DNA of 64,000 bases from Catellatospora sp. IY07-71 (GCF_018326265.1 NZ_AP023360.1:1479501-1543500), one strand, 5' to 3'; shown: positions 50,691 through 59,384, counted from the stretch's first letter. The notes: generated from the letters alone by a model not told the origin. A program made the numbers and translations.

Positions 50691-51359
50691 TCAGGGACGG
50701 CGGATGAAAGGGGTGGCGGTGGATACCGTCAGCTCCATGTCGCGGTCCTCTTGGTCGTCGGGCTCCTCGCCGACGCCGCCGGCTGGTCTGGCCACCGGGC
50801 TGGCCGGATCTCGCCGGTGCGCCGTCAGCAGCGCGAGCCCTAGCAGCGAGATGCCCACGAGCGCCGCCCACAACCCGCGTCCGAGCTGGACCGTGAAGCG
50901 TTCGAGCAGCTCAGGTTCGATGGCCCACAGCTGAGGGGTCTGCCGAAGGTCGCCCATCGAACCGGCCGCCGCCGCAAGGACGGTGAACAGCGCGGCGGCG
51001 CCGCTCATCCCGGCCACCCGGGCGGCGGCCCGGGACACCGGTGGCCCGAGCAGGGCCAGTGCGATCGTCGGAGCGAGCAGCAGCAGCCCGCCCAGATAGA
51101 CCGGGCCGACCGGCACGTTCCATACCGAGCTGACGAGATCGGGGATGCCCAGGAAGTACGAGTCACTGGGGGTGCTGCCGGGGGTGTCGATCCGCTGCCA
51201 CTCGCTGAGCAGCGAAGCGAGCGCGGCGGCACCCCCGAGCACGGTGAGGGCGGTGGTCAGGCGAGGACTCGTCGCGACCGTGTGCCATCGCGGCGAGGCA
51301 CGTCGCGGGGCGGGTGCGCTCGCCGGGCCGAACTCCACCACGTCCGGTTCGGAGGACAT
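50691..51359 (-). CDS. Four-helix membrane protein of unknown function
   Basis: A 222-residue protein with a Pro/Ala-rich N-terminus, four hydrophobic segments (ALTVLGGAAALASLL, VYLGGLLLLAPTIALALLG, AALFTVLAAAAG, GLWAALVGISLLGLALL) and a polar tail ending in EEPDDQED. No motif recognised. Convergent with the small-gene operon, and downstream of AIM24 but separated from it by a strong terminator. Confidence 0.65.
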   Translation of the reverse strand: MSSEPDVVEFGPASAPAPRRASPRWHTVATSPRLTTALTVLGGAAALASLLSEWQRIDTPGSTPSDSYFLGIPDLVSSVWNVPVGPVYLGGLLLLAPTIALALLGPPVSRAAARVAGMSGAAALFTVLAAAAGSMGDLRQTPQLWAIEPELLERFTVQLGRGLWAALVGISLLGLALLTAHRRDPASPVARPAGGVGEEPDDQEDRDMELTVSTATPFIRRP

Positions 51360-51384
51360 GGCCGCATCATCCCACGTACACCTG

Positions 51385-51417
51385 AAAAAGCAGGCCCCTC
51401 CGCGAGGAGGAGCCTGC
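51385..51417 (-). terminator. Intrinsic terminator of the AIM24 gene
   Basis: On the minus strand, a 12-bp stem (51417-51406 with 51401-51390, one G-U pair) with a four-base loop is followed by TTTTT (51389-51385). A classic rho-independent terminator, rare in this GC-rich window. Confidence 0.92.
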
Positions 51418-51438
51418 CTGGTCGCCGCCGCCGCGGGG

Positions 51439-52176
51439 TCAGCCGTTGAGCAGGCCGCCCAGCAGGCCGCCGCCCTGCTGCTGGCCGCCGCCGGTGCCGC
51501 CGGCGATGCCCGCCGGGGGCTCTTCGGACGGCTGCACCACGACGAAGCCCTGGCCCTGGAAGCTCATGGTGAACGCCTCGCCGGTGGAGCGGCCCAGCAG
51601 CGTGCCGATGCCCAGCTGCTCGGCGCGGTGGTAGCCGGTCTGCAGGTTGGCCGACCAGCAGATCGCGGCCTGCGGGTCGGCGTAGGTGGGCTGGTCCACC
51701 GTCAGCACCACCGGGGTGCCCTTGGTGGTGATGGCGATCCGGCCCTGACCGCTGAAGACGCAGTTGAACAGGCCGGCCGCGGAGAACATGCCCATGCCCT
51801 GGACCATCTTGATGTCGTAGTTCAGGGTCGACTCGAAGGCCAGCACGTTGGTGCCGTTGACGCTGAGGTGGTCACCGGGGCCCAGGTCGATCAGGTGCAC
51901 GTCGGCGGCCCGGTCGGCGAGGAACACGTCGCCGCGGCCGGACAGCTTCATCAGCGGGATGCCCTCGCCGGTGAGCTTGCTCTTGAGCCACTTGGCCGCG
52001 CCGCCGGAGCCGAGCGCCTGGAACTGCACCTGCCCCTGGTAGGCAACCATCGCGCCGGTCCGTGCCATGACCTCGCCGTTGAGCTCGATCTTCAGCATCT
52101 TCGAGTTCTGCAGCGTCAGACCGGGAGTGGAGGACTCCTTCTCCAGGTTCTCGGCAGCGAAGAGTGCGCTCTGCAT
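51439..52176 (-). CDS. AIM24 family protein
   Basis: A 245-residue beta-rich protein of the AIM24/TIGR00266 family, which form TRAP-like trimers. Diagnostic are GEVMARTGAMVAYQGQVQF, GSGGAAKWLKSKLTGEGIPLMKLSGRG read in parts, and LNYDIKMVQGMGMFSAAGLF. The C-terminus is a Gly/Gln-rich tail ending LLGGLLNG. The ATG has GGAGGAT at good spacing. Function in bacteria unknown; mitochondrial AIM24 affects inner-membrane organisation. Confidence 0.92.
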   Translation of the reverse strand: MQSALFAAENLEKESSTPGLTLQNSKMLKIELNGEVMARTGAMVAYQGQVQFQALGSGGAAKWLKSKLTGEGIPLMKLSGRGDVFLADRAADVHLIDLGPGDHLSVNGTNVLAFESTLNYDIKMVQGMGMFSAAGLFNCVFSGQGRIAITTKGTPVVLTVDQPTYADPQAAICWSANLQTGYHRAEQLGIGTLLGRSTGEAFTMSFQGQGFVVVQPSEEPPAGIAGGTGGGQQQGGGLLGGLLNG

Positions 52177-52304
52177 GTCGTCATCCTCCATAGAACGGGG
52201 GTGGAGAAACGCACCGAGCGTAGATGACCTGCACAAGAAACAACGTCGCCTTAACGACTCAGCCGCCGAAGGTCAGGGTGAAGATCAGGGTAAGCCGGGG
52301 TGTC

Positions 52305-52658
52305 TCAACCCCAGCCCAGCTCGTGCAGGCGGTCGTCGTCGATGCCGAAGTGGTGCGCGATCTCGTGCACCACGGTGACCGCGACCTCCTCGACGACGTC
52401 GTCGTCGGTGTCGCAGATCCGCAGGATCGGGTGCCGGTAGATGGTGATCCGGTCGGGCAGCACGCCCGCGTAGTCCCAGCCCCGGGTCGTGAGCGCGTGC
52501 CCCTCGTAGAGCCCGAGCAGCTCCGGCTCACCGGGCGGCGACTCGTCCTCGACCAGGATCACGACGTTGCGCATGAGGTCGAGCAGCTCCTGCGGCACCT
52601 CGTCGAGGGCGTCGGCGACCAGCTCCTCGAAGCGCTCGCGGCTCATCTCCACCGGCAT
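52305..52658 (-). CDS. Small zincin metallopeptidase
   Basis: A 117-residue protein of the minimal zincin family (PF06262-type) with the HExxH site HEIAHHFGIDDDRLHELGW; His and Glu further on complete the zinc ligands. The acidic N-terminal helix is family-typical. It overlaps closely with pheA (stop at 52661, start at 52658). Substrate unknown. Confidence 0.92.
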   Translation of the reverse strand: MPVEMSRERFEELVADALDEVPQELLDLMRNVVILVEDESPPGEPELLGLYEGHALTTRGWDYAGVLPDRITIYRHPILRICDTDDDVVEEVAVTVVHEIAHHFGIDDDRLHELGWG

Positions 52659-52660
52659 GG

Positions 52661-53614
52661 TCAGGACAGCTCACCGCGGCGCAGCCGGCCCAGCCAGGCG
52701 GCCGCGTCGGCGTAGTCCGGGTCGGACAGGCCGGGCGGCGGCGGCACCGGCTGCTCCGGTGTGCCGCCCAGACCCGCCCGGGGGTACGAGCCGAGGAAGC
52801 GCACCGCCGCGCAGATGCGCCGCAGGCCCTGCAGCGCCTCGCCGACCCGGCCCTCGGCGACGTGCCCGGTGCAGTCGAGGAAGAAGACGTAGCGGCCGAG
52901 GCGCTCGCCGGTGGGGCGCGATTCGATGCGGGTCAGGTTCACCCCACGCACGGCCAGCTCGGTCAGCACGGCGAGCAGCGCGCCGACCCGGTCGTGCGAG
53001 ATCCACACGGCCAGCGAGGTGACGTCGTTGCCGGTCGGCTCGGGCGGCGGCCCAGGGCGCGACAGCAGCACGAAGCGCGTCGCGGCGTCCGGGTGGTCGG
53101 AGATCTTGTCGGCGAGCTGGTGCAGGCCGAAGCGCTGGATCGCGATCGGGGCGCAGATCGCGGCGTCGTACTCCCCGGCGGACGCCCCGGCCGCGGCGGC
53201 GCCGTTGGAGAGCACGTCGACCACGATCGCGTCCGGCAGGTATGCCCGCAGCCAGGCGCGGCACTGGATGGACGCCTGCGGGTGCGCCGCGATCGAGCGG
53301 ATCCCGGCCAGCGTGGTGGACGGCCGAGCGGCCAGCACGAACTCCACCGGGATGACCACCTCGCGGGTGATCACCAGCGGCTCGCCGTCGACCAGCTCGT
53401 CGAAGGTGACCCCGACCGCGCCGCCGATCGAGTTCTCCCACGGCACCAGCGCCGCGTCGGCGTCGCCGTGGCGCACCGACTCCAGCGCCTCGGGCACGCT
53501 GCGGGCCGGCGTGCGGATGCCCCGCTCGGCGGCCGGGATGGTGAGCAGCGCCTGCTCGGCGAAGGTGCTCTCGGGGCCGAGGTAGACGAAGCGCGTCGGC
53601 GGGACTCCAGGCAT
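52661..53614 (-). CDS. pheA: Prephenate dehydratase
   Basis: A 317-residue enzyme that makes phenylpyruvate in phenylalanine synthesis. The catalytic part starts FVYLGPESTFAEQALL and contains NGAAAAG and the catalytic DAATRFVLLSR. The C-terminal ACT domain, with NLTRIESRPTGERLGRYVF, gives feedback control by phenylalanine. Followed by the zincin gene. Confidence 0.96.
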   Translation of the reverse strand: MPGVPPTRFVYLGPESTFAEQALLTIPAAERGIRTPARSVPEALESVRHGDADAALVPWENSIGGAVGVTFDELVDGEPLVITREVVIPVEFVLAARPSTTLAGIRSIAAHPQASIQCRAWLRAYLPDAIVVDVLSNGAAAAGASAGEYDAAICAPIAIQRFGLHQLADKISDHPDAATRFVLLSRPGPPPEPTGNDVTSLAVWISHDRVGALLAVLTELAVRGVNLTRIESRPTGERLGRYVFFLDCTGHVAEGRVGEALQGLRRICAAVRFLGSYPRAGLGGTPEQPVPPPPGLSDPDYADAAAWLGRLRRGELS

Positions 53615-53657
53615 GGGGCCAGCCTAGTACCGCGTCCGGCGCCCGGCCCGCTCCACG

Positions 53658-54176
53658 TCAGCAGCTGGCCGCGATGCGGATGCCGGGCGGGGCGAAGTTG
53701 CGGACCTCGATGGTGCAGATGTCGGTGCCCGCGGTGACCACCTCCAGCGCGGCCGGGGCGCCCTTGGTGACGACCTGCAGCGGCTCCCGGTCCGGGATGG
53801 AGACGACGGTGTACTGCCACGTTCCCGCGCACACCGGCTGCTGCACCACGGTGACCGAGCCGCTGCCGGGCAGGATCGAGGTCTTCCGGCGCACCGCGGC
53901 GACGATCTGGTCGGCGCTCGGCTTGCCGAGGCAGGGGGTGGCCACGGCCTCCGGGAAGCCGGACGCCGTGGCGCTCGGCGGCGCCGACAGCGAGGGCAGG
54001 GTGAAGCTGGGCGGAAGGCTGGCGGGCACGGGCGAGATGGTCGGCTGCGGGACGACACCGCCGGGCGTGGGCTGCAGCTCCGGGGGCACTCCGCAGCCGC
54101 TGAGCAGGGCCGACCCGAGCAGGCACGCGGCGGCCGCGGCCGCCGGACGGGACGGTCGATTCGGACGGAGGGGCAT
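53658..54176 (-). CDS. Lipoprotein of unknown function
   Basis: A 172-residue lipoprotein (lipobox LSGC after ACLLGSALL). It has a long Pro/Ser-rich spacer and then a small domain with four cysteines (TPCLGK, QPVCAG, DICTIE and the terminal C). The ATG has a -10-like TAATCT eight bases upstream and no Shine-Dalgarno sequence. No family recognised; divergence from neighbours gives no clue. Confidence 0.72.
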   Translation of the reverse strand: MPLRPNRPSRPAAAAAACLLGSALLSGCGVPPELQPTPGGVVPQPTISPVPASLPPSFTLPSLSAPPSATASGFPEAVATPCLGKPSADQIVAAVRRKTSILPGSGSVTVVQQPVCAGTWQYTVVSIPDREPLQVVTKGAPAALEVVTAGTDICTIEVRNFAPPGIRIAASC

Positions 54177-54214
54177 GGGAGACGAGATTAGCGCGCCCGC
54201 GCTCCTACCGGCGG

Positions 54215-54643
54215 TCACACCGCCGCGAAGAAGCTCAGCGAGCCCACGACCTGACCGCTCTGCCACAGCGGGGTGGCCACGGCGTCCAGCGTACGGCTGC
54301 CGGCGCCCTCGGGGCCGCGCACGCGGAGCAGGCCGCGGGCGGGCCGCTTGGAGGTGAGCGCGAGCAGCGGGGGGATCTGCTCGCGCTCTGCTTCACCCAG
54401 CTCGTTGCCGGCGGCGGTGAAGTCGATCAGGCACAGGACGTCGAGGACGTGGCTGCCGGTCAGCTCGCTGGGCGGCTCCAGGACCAGCAGCCTCGTCCAG
54501 GCGGTGGAGGCGGCGATGATGATCCCGCCGGCGTCGATGACCAAACACGACTCCTCAGCCGTGGTAACCGGGGCGGACCAGCTGTGCAGCGGGTCGGCGG
54601 CGATCGGCTCCAGCGGGGAGAGGGAGAGCTCGATGTGGGTCAT
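54215..54643 (-). CDS. PAS-domain protein
   Basis: A 142-residue single PAS-like domain with SCLVIDAGGIIIAASTAWTR and a C-terminal SQVVGSL-type strand (SGQVVGSLSFF). No output domain. It may sense a small ligand for a partner protein. Lies 12 bases downstream of the NERD-like gene on the same strand and is probably cotranscribed with it. Confidence 0.75.
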   Translation of the reverse strand: MTHIELSLSPLEPIAADPLHSWSAPVTTAEESCLVIDAGGIIIAASTAWTRLLVLEPPSELTGSHVLDVLCLIDFTAAGNELGEAEREQIPPLLALTSKRPARGLLRVRGPEGAGSRTLDAVATPLWQSGQVVGSLSFFAAV

Positions 54644-54654
54644 CGCTGCTCACG

Positions 54655-55386
54655 TTACCCGCGTGCAGTGCCCTTGTCACCGGGGGCGGTGCCCTCTGGA
54701 TGCCACGTGTAGCCCGACGCTCCCGGGTAGGGCCGGTTGACCCAGATCGCGGGATTGCGGGCCACCTGTGACAGCTTCTCCGCGGTCGAGCCGGACAGCC
54801 GCCGCCCGGTGGAGTCGAGGACCTTGTCCAGCTCCCGGTATGACGTGACGATGCACTCCTTCGGCAGGCCGTTTACGCTGATCGGTCCACTGCCGACGAA
54901 GGCCAGCACGGCGAAGACCTTGATGTCCTGGCCGATCGCCGCGGAGATCGCCTTGGCCACGCGCTTGGCGTCCCGGCGTGCCTGGGAGATGTACGGCGGG
55001 CGGCGCCCGCTGATCTGCACCACGTCTCCGGCGATGAGCACCCGGCTGCGCCCGTGCTGAGCGAGCGAGACGCTGAACAGGCCGCCGGGGCCGATGACGA
55101 GGAACCCGGCGCCGTCCGGCTGCTTGGGCCTGCCCGGCAGCGGGGGCTGCGCGGCGAGCGGGGCGCTGGGCCACTCGATGACGTGCCAGTCCCGGCCGAG
55201 GCGGTGCACCGCGCGGTCCTCGGCGGCCGACATGCGGCGCAGGCCGCGTTCGGCACGGCGGCGGCGGGCCCAGTCCAGCGGGGAGGCGGACGGCGGGGCG
55301 GTGTCTGGTCCTGACGGCACCGGCAGGCTGGGGGAGCGTCCGACAGTCGGGCGCAGGAAGGGCGCGCGCTCGGGGTAGACGGTCAT
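54655..55386 (-). CDS. NERD-like nuclease-related protein
   Basis: A 243-residue protein with a basic N-terminus (DWARRRRAERGLRR) and a NERD/restriction-endonuclease-like core: DWHVIEWP, DGAGFLVIGPGGLFSVSL, and a region with RRDAKRVAKAISAAIGQDIKVFAVLAFVG read in parts. NERD domains are thought to cut or bind DNA. The ATG follows GGAGG. The gene is preceded by an unusual inverted repeat at 55471. Followed by the PAS gene. Confidence 0.75.
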   Translation of the reverse strand: MTVYPERAPFLRPTVGRSPSLPVPSGPDTAPPSASPLDWARRRRAERGLRRMSAAEDRAVHRLGRDWHVIEWPSAPLAAQPPLPGRPKQPDGAGFLVIGPGGLFSVSLAQHGRSRVLIAGDVVQISGRRPPYISQARRDAKRVAKAISAAIGQDIKVFAVLAFVGSGPISVNGLPKECIVTSYRELDKVLDSTGRRLSGSTAEKLSQVARNPAIWVNRPYPGASGYTWHPEGTAPGDKGTARG

Positions 55387-55470
55387 GGGGTGCCTCCGGG
55401 GTGGAACGACACGCATTGAGTTAGGTGTCCCTTACCGTACGTGACGGGTTGGGCGGGTGTCAGGGGGCGA

Positions 55471-55510
55471 AATCGGACATCATCGCGAATGAATCGATGA
55501 ATGTCCGATT
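55471..55510. repeat. Near-perfect inverted repeat upstream of the NERD-like gene
   Basis: AATCGGACATCATCG at 55471-55485 is the inverted copy, apart from one inserted A, of the sequence ending at 55510. It is AT-rich for this genome and lies about 85 bases from the NERD-like ATG, so it could be an operator. Confidence 0.5.
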
Positions 55511-55548
55511 CAACTTCATTCTCCGAGTGTTCACGCGGGAGATCTACC

Positions 55549-55585
55549 GTGATGAGGGGACGTGATTCTCACGCCCCCTCATCAC
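55549..55585 (-). terminator. Long hairpin after the DUF5926 gene
   Basis: GTGATGAGGGG at 55549-55559 pairs with 55575-55585, and the stem continues inside as CGTGA/TCACG after one mismatch, leaving a three-base loop. Outer TCACGCG/CGCGTGA strings extend the symmetry. It lies 17 bases past the DUF5926 stop. Confidence 0.8.
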
Positions 55586-55601
55586 CGCGTGAAAGCGCCG
55601 G

Positions 55602-56477
55602 TCAGCGCAGCGTCAGCTGGCGTCCCAGCAGGCCCTGGCGGGCCCGGCGCTGCTCCGGCGTGAGCGGCTCGTCCACCGCCTTCGCCGCGGCGTACCGGGC
55701 GGCGACCGCGGCCAGCGACTCCTCCCAGGCCCCGGCCTCGGGCGCCGACGGCAGATCCCACACCGGGACCAGCAGGCCGTGCGCCCGGAACATGCCGGCG
55801 AACTTGGTCTCGTCGGTCAGCTTCAGCTCGCCCGCCGCCGACAGCCGGGACAGCGCGTTCAGCGCCACGTCCTCGCCGTCCGGCAGCACCCAGCGCACGT
55901 GCGACTTCTCCGGCACCCGGCACCAGTACGCGGAGTCCGCAGAGGTCATCCGGACCGTCGGGTACACCGATGCGTTGGCCGCCTCCAGCGAGGCGGTCAC
56001 CTCGGCGTCGCGCTCCTGGTCGGCGTCCAGCCAGAAGTCGAACCCGTCGTGCACGGTGACCTCCAGCGGCGCGTCGACCAGGATGTCGCCCAGCCGCGGG
56101 CCCTCACCGGGCAGCGGCGGCACGTCCACCGGCGCGCCCGGCTCGCCCTCCAGCGCGGCCAGCAGCGCCACCGCGAGGTCCCGGTTGACGTCGCCGGAGC
56201 GCTCGTGGCGCTGCAGGCCGAGCAGCACCCGGCCGTCCGGCTTGGTCAGCGCGGGCCAGGCCATCGGCAGGATGGTGGCCAGTGTGACCGAGCGGTCGCC
56301 GTACTTCTCGGCGTACTCCGGGGACAGCTTCAGCGGCGCGGTGGCCGCGGGCACCAGCTCGCGCAGGGCCACGTACTCCGTCTCGGCGGCAAGGCCCTCG
56401 AACGGCCGGGCCACGAACACGTCGCGGACCTTCGGCTGCTTCGGCTGCTTCTTGTCGAGCCGGTTCTTCTTGCTCAC
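55602..56477 (-). CDS. DUF5926 family protein
   Basis: A 291-residue actinobacterial protein that starts with a very basic tail (MSKKNRLDKKQPKQPKVRD), which could bind nucleic acid, followed by the conserved block VFVARPFEGLAAETEYVALR and many acidic stretches. The end is EQRRARQGLLGRQLTLR. Function unknown; conserved as DUF5926. Transcribed from upstream of the HATPase/kinase pair's end. Confidence 0.85.
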   Translation of the reverse strand: MSKKNRLDKKQPKQPKVRDVFVARPFEGLAAETEYVALRELVPAATAPLKLSPEYAEKYGDRSVTLATILPMAWPALTKPDGRVLLGLQRHERSGDVNRDLAVALLAALEGEPGAPVDVPPLPGEGPRLGDILVDAPLEVTVHDGFDFWLDADQERDAEVTASLEAANASVYPTVRMTSADSAYWCRVPEKSHVRWVLPDGEDVALNALSRLSAAGELKLTDETKFAGMFRAHGLLVPVWDLPSAPEAGAWEESLAAVAARYAAAKAVDEPLTPEQRRARQGLLGRQLTLR

Positions 56478-56554
56478 GAAAACTCCTCGCTACGCCCGCA
56501 GCGGCCCCGGGGCGCGGGGCCCCGCGGGGCACTCGCCGCGCTCGGTGACGCGGG

Positions 56555-56971
56555 TCAGCTTAGTTCCGCCCAGACGCTCTGCCCGAGACCGTCCCGCTCG
56601 ACACCCCAGCGGACGGCGAGCGCGTCGACGATGGTGAGGCCACGGCCGTCCGGGTCCTCGGCGCCGGCGGTGCGCGGCCGGGGCAGCCCGTTGGCCCCGC
56701 CGTCGGTCACCCGCACCTCGATGACGTGCCGGGAGTCGACCGTACGCAGCCGCCAGGCCAGCCGGACCACCCCGCCGGGCAGCGGCTCCGCGTGCCGCAC
56801 CGCGTTGCCGACCAGCTCGGCGGCGACGGAGACCACGTCGGAGAGGAGGGCGGCGTCGACCGCGTCCGCGAGGGCGGCGGCGAGCCGGTGCCGAGCCTGC
56901 TGGGCGCCACGGGCGTGATGGGGCACCACCACGCACCAGGCCCGCTCAGCGACAGCCATCGACACGATCAT
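56555..56971 (-). CDS. HATPase_c protein, anti-sigma-factor-like
   Basis: A 138-residue ATPase-domain protein of the RsbW/SpoIIAB-like group common in actinobacteria. The N-box is in SVAAELVGNAVRHAEPL and the G box in DPDGRGLTIVDALAVRWGV. Such proteins bind sigma or anti-anti-sigma factors. The ATG overlaps the stop of the histidine kinase (ATGA), so both are made together. Confidence 0.88.
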   Translation of the reverse strand: MIVSMAVAERAWCVVVPHHARGAQQARHRLAAALADAVDAALLSDVVSVAAELVGNAVRHAEPLPGGVVRLAWRLRTVDSRHVIEVRVTDGGANGLPRPRTAGAEDPDGRGLTIVDALAVRWGVERDGLGQSVWAELS

Positions 56972-58221
56972 GCCTCCCCGGATGCGGGCGCATCCCTTTT
57001 CACGTCACCTCGCGGCAGGCGTACCTCTGCGACCGTACCTCCCCCATCCCGGGGACGTAAGGACACCCAACCGTTTTGTCGCTCAATAGTCTTTCGGACG
57101 AGATAAAGACCCAGACCGGCACCACCGTACCGCCGTCCGTCGCCGCTGTCCGCCTGCCAGAACCGCTCGAACACGCGATGCACCTGCTCAGGGGCGATGC
57201 CGATCCCCCGATCGAGTACCTGGAACAGCACGGTGCGGCGATCGTGCGCCGCGCTGAGCACCACCGGCTCGTCGCGGCCCGAGTACTTGTCCGCGTTGGT
57301 GGCCAGCTCGGTCAGCACGTTCGGGATGGTGGTCCGGTCGCCGTACGCCAGCGGCATCCGCTCCGGCAGCTCCAGCCGGATCCGGCGGCGCAGGTCGGCG
57401 GGCAGGTTCGCGGCCGCCTGCCGCAGCGCCTCCACCAGGTCGAACGGGCCGAGCGAGAGGGTGCCGGCGGCGCTGTCGGTGCTCGCCGCGAGCAGCCGGT
57501 CGACCAGGCGCGCCAGCTCGTCGCTGCGCTGGCCGATCACCCGGGCCGCGTCGCGGCGGGCCTTCTCGTCGAGCTGGCTCCAGTGGTCGCGCAGCGTGTC
57601 GGCGTACCCCTTGATGACCGTCACCGGCGTGCGCAGCTCATGGCTGGTCACCGCGATGAACAGCTCGCGGTCGGCCAGCTCGCCCAGGTTGCCGTGGCTC
57701 TGCACGGGCAGGCCGGCCTGCTCCGCGTAGAGCCGCCCGACGGTCGCCCCCAGCAGCGCCATGACGGCCAGCTCGTCGGGGTCGGCGGCGCGGTCCTCGG
57801 CGACGAACGCGCCGAGCAGCGCCACCGGGGCGCCGTCGACGTCGACCCGGTGCAGCATGATCCAGCGGCTGCCCAGGGAGGTCATCTGCTCGGAGGACTC
57901 GTCGTCGATGGCGCCCAGCTCGATGCGGTAGGTGGGCGGGCCGGGACGGCAGGCGGCGGCCACCACGTAGGGCTGCACCGGGCGGCCGAGCGCCCAGGCG
58001 GCGGTGCCCGAGGCCGCGATGACCCGGCCGGAGCCGGCCTCGTTCAGCTCGGCGATCGCCATGCCGGGCGCGCCCAGCGCGTACTGCCCCAGGTGCAGCA
58101 GCCGGTCCAGCGCGGGCAGGCCGCCGTGAGCCGTCTCGGGGTCGCTGAACAGTGCCGCGATCCCCAGCGTCAGCTCCCGGTAGGCCACCTCCACAAGCAG
58201 GATCCTGCCCGCCGGAAGCAT
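56968..58221 (-). CDS. Soluble sensor histidine kinase
   Basis: A 417-residue kinase without membrane helices. A GAF-like sensor (about 30-165) comes first, then the phosphoacceptor His194 in SHELRTPVTVIKGY, and an ATPase domain with NVLTELATNADKYSG, GIGIAPEQVHRVFERFWQAD and GGAGLGLYLVRKTIE. Its C-terminus overlaps a HATPase protein. No response regulator adjoins; the orphan regulator at 30.7 kb is an unlikely but possible partner. Confidence 0.9.
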   Translation of the reverse strand: MLPAGRILLVEVAYRELTLGIAALFSDPETAHGGLPALDRLLHLGQYALGAPGMAIAELNEAGSGRVIAASGTAAWALGRPVQPYVVAAACRPGPPTYRIELGAIDDESSEQMTSLGSRWIMLHRVDVDGAPVALLGAFVAEDRAADPDELAVMALLGATVGRLYAEQAGLPVQSHGNLGELADRELFIAVTSHELRTPVTVIKGYADTLRDHWSQLDEKARRDAARVIGQRSDELARLVDRLLAASTDSAAGTLSLGPFDLVEALRQAAANLPADLRRRIRLELPERMPLAYGDRTTIPNVLTELATNADKYSGRDEPVVLSAAHDRRTVLFQVLDRGIGIAPEQVHRVFERFWQADSGDGRRYGGAGLGLYLVRKTIERQNGWVSLRPRDGGGTVAEVRLPRGDVKRDAPASGEA

Positions 58222-58255
58222 TCCGCGCCAGGCTTTGTGACCACTCGGTGATGAT

Positions 58256-59029
58256 TCAACGACCGAGGTGTGCGAGCACCTCAGCCGGACGGTCCGTGAT
58301 GATGCCGTCGATGCCGAGCTTCAGCATCAGATCGACGTCGTCGGTGGAGTTGACCGTCCAGACATAGACCTGCTGGCCCCCCGCCTTGAGCCGGCGCACC
58401 AGCTCGGGCCGGCGGCGCACCAGGTCCAGCCCCGGGCCGGCGATCCGGGTGCCGAACGGCAGCCGGCGCACCCGCAGGCCCGGCGGCAGCAGGTCCATCA
58501 GCTGCACCGTGGGCACTGCGGGCAGCAGCTCACGCGAGCGGCGCACGGCCAGCGGCGAGAACGACATCACCGTCACCCGCACGGGCGCGGTGGGCGACGC
58601 CGAGCTGAGGCCGTGCCGGTTCAGCAGCGCGCGCAGCCGGTACTCCACCGCCTTGCCGTACCGGTTGGGGTGTTTGGTCTCGATCAGCATCCGCACCGGG
58701 CGCCCGGCCTGCCGCGCGGTGTCGATCAGCTCGTCCAGCGTCAGCACGCCGCACGGCGCACCGCCGGGGTGCCACGAGCCGAAGTCGAAGCCGCGCAGCT
58801 GCGCCAGCGTGTAGGAGGCGACCGGCCCGCGCGCGTCGCTGACCCGGTTCACCCGCCGATCGTGCACGCAGACCAGGTGGCCGTCGCGGGTCAGCCGCAC
58901 GTCGCACTCGATCCCGTCCGCGCCCTCGCGCAGCGCGCGGGCGTACGCCGCCAGCGTGTGCTCGGGGAGCGCGGCGGAGGAGCCGCGATGGGCGAACACC
59001 AGCGGCGACGGGTCGGGGGTGCGGGTCAT
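58256..59029 (-). CDS. Glycerophosphodiester phosphodiesterase
   Basis: A 257-residue GDPD-fold enzyme: AHRGSSAALPEHTLAAY with the catalytic His, GIECDVRLTRDGHLVCVHDR with the metal ligands, and MLIETKH. It splits glycerophosphodiesters from phospholipid turnover. The C-terminus has VYVWTVNSTDDVD. The ATG at 59029 follows a GTG at 59032 that overlaps the rhodanese stop; either may be used. Confidence 0.93.
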   Translation of the reverse strand: MTRTPDPSPLVFAHRGSSAALPEHTLAAYARALREGADGIECDVRLTRDGHLVCVHDRRVNRVSDARGPVASYTLAQLRGFDFGSWHPGGAPCGVLTLDELIDTARQAGRPVRMLIETKHPNRYGKAVEYRLRALLNRHGLSSASPTAPVRVTVMSFSPLAVRRSRELLPAVPTVQLMDLLPPGLRVRRLPFGTRIAGPGLDLVRRRPELVRRLKAGGQQVYVWTVNSTDDVDLMLKLGIDGIITDRPAEVLAHLGR

Positions 59030-59031
59030 CA

Positions 59032-59367
59032 CTAGATGATCTGGGGCTGGCGGCCCTCGTCGGCGACCACGGGCCGGCCGGCCGCGGCCCACCCGGTCAT
59101 GCCGCCGTCGACGTTGGTGACGTTGTCCCAGCCCTGCTGGCGCAGGTAGGCCACGACCTGGCCGGAACGGCCGCCCACGCGGCAGACCACGTACACGTCG
59201 CGGTCCTGCGGCACCTCGGCCATGCGGACCGGGATCTGCATCATGGGCAGGTGCACGGCCTGCGGGGCGTGACCGGCCGTCCACTCGTCGTCCTCCCGGA
59301 CGTCGAGCAGGTAGGCGTCGGCCGGCACCTCGGCGACCGTGGCGGTGGGGATCTGCGCAGCGAACAC
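59032..59367 (-). CDS. Single-domain rhodanese
   Basis: A 111-residue sulfurtransferase. LLDVREDDEWTAGHAP and the active loop VVCRVGGRS with the catalytic Cys are present, followed by GGMTGWAAAG. The GTG is seven bases from the -10-like TACACT with no Shine-Dalgarno sequence, so the message may be leaderless. Followed by the GDPD gene, with which it overlaps. Confidence 0.92.
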   Translation of the reverse strand: MFAAQIPTATVAEVPADAYLLDVREDDEWTAGHAPQAVHLPMMQIPVRMAEVPQDRDVYVVCRVGGRSGQVVAYLRQQGWDNVTNVDGGMTGWAAAGRPVVADEGRQPQII

Positions 59368-59374
59368 GCCTGCA

Positions 59375-59380
59375 AGTGTA
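59375..59380 (-). promoter_or_regulatory. -10 box of a leaderless promoter (rhodanese)
   Basis: On the minus strand TACACT lies seven bases before the GTG at 59367. It is a further example of the leaderless arrangement seen at moaC, moaA and the prepilin peptidase gene. Confidence 0.45.
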
Positions 59381-59384
59381 GAGG

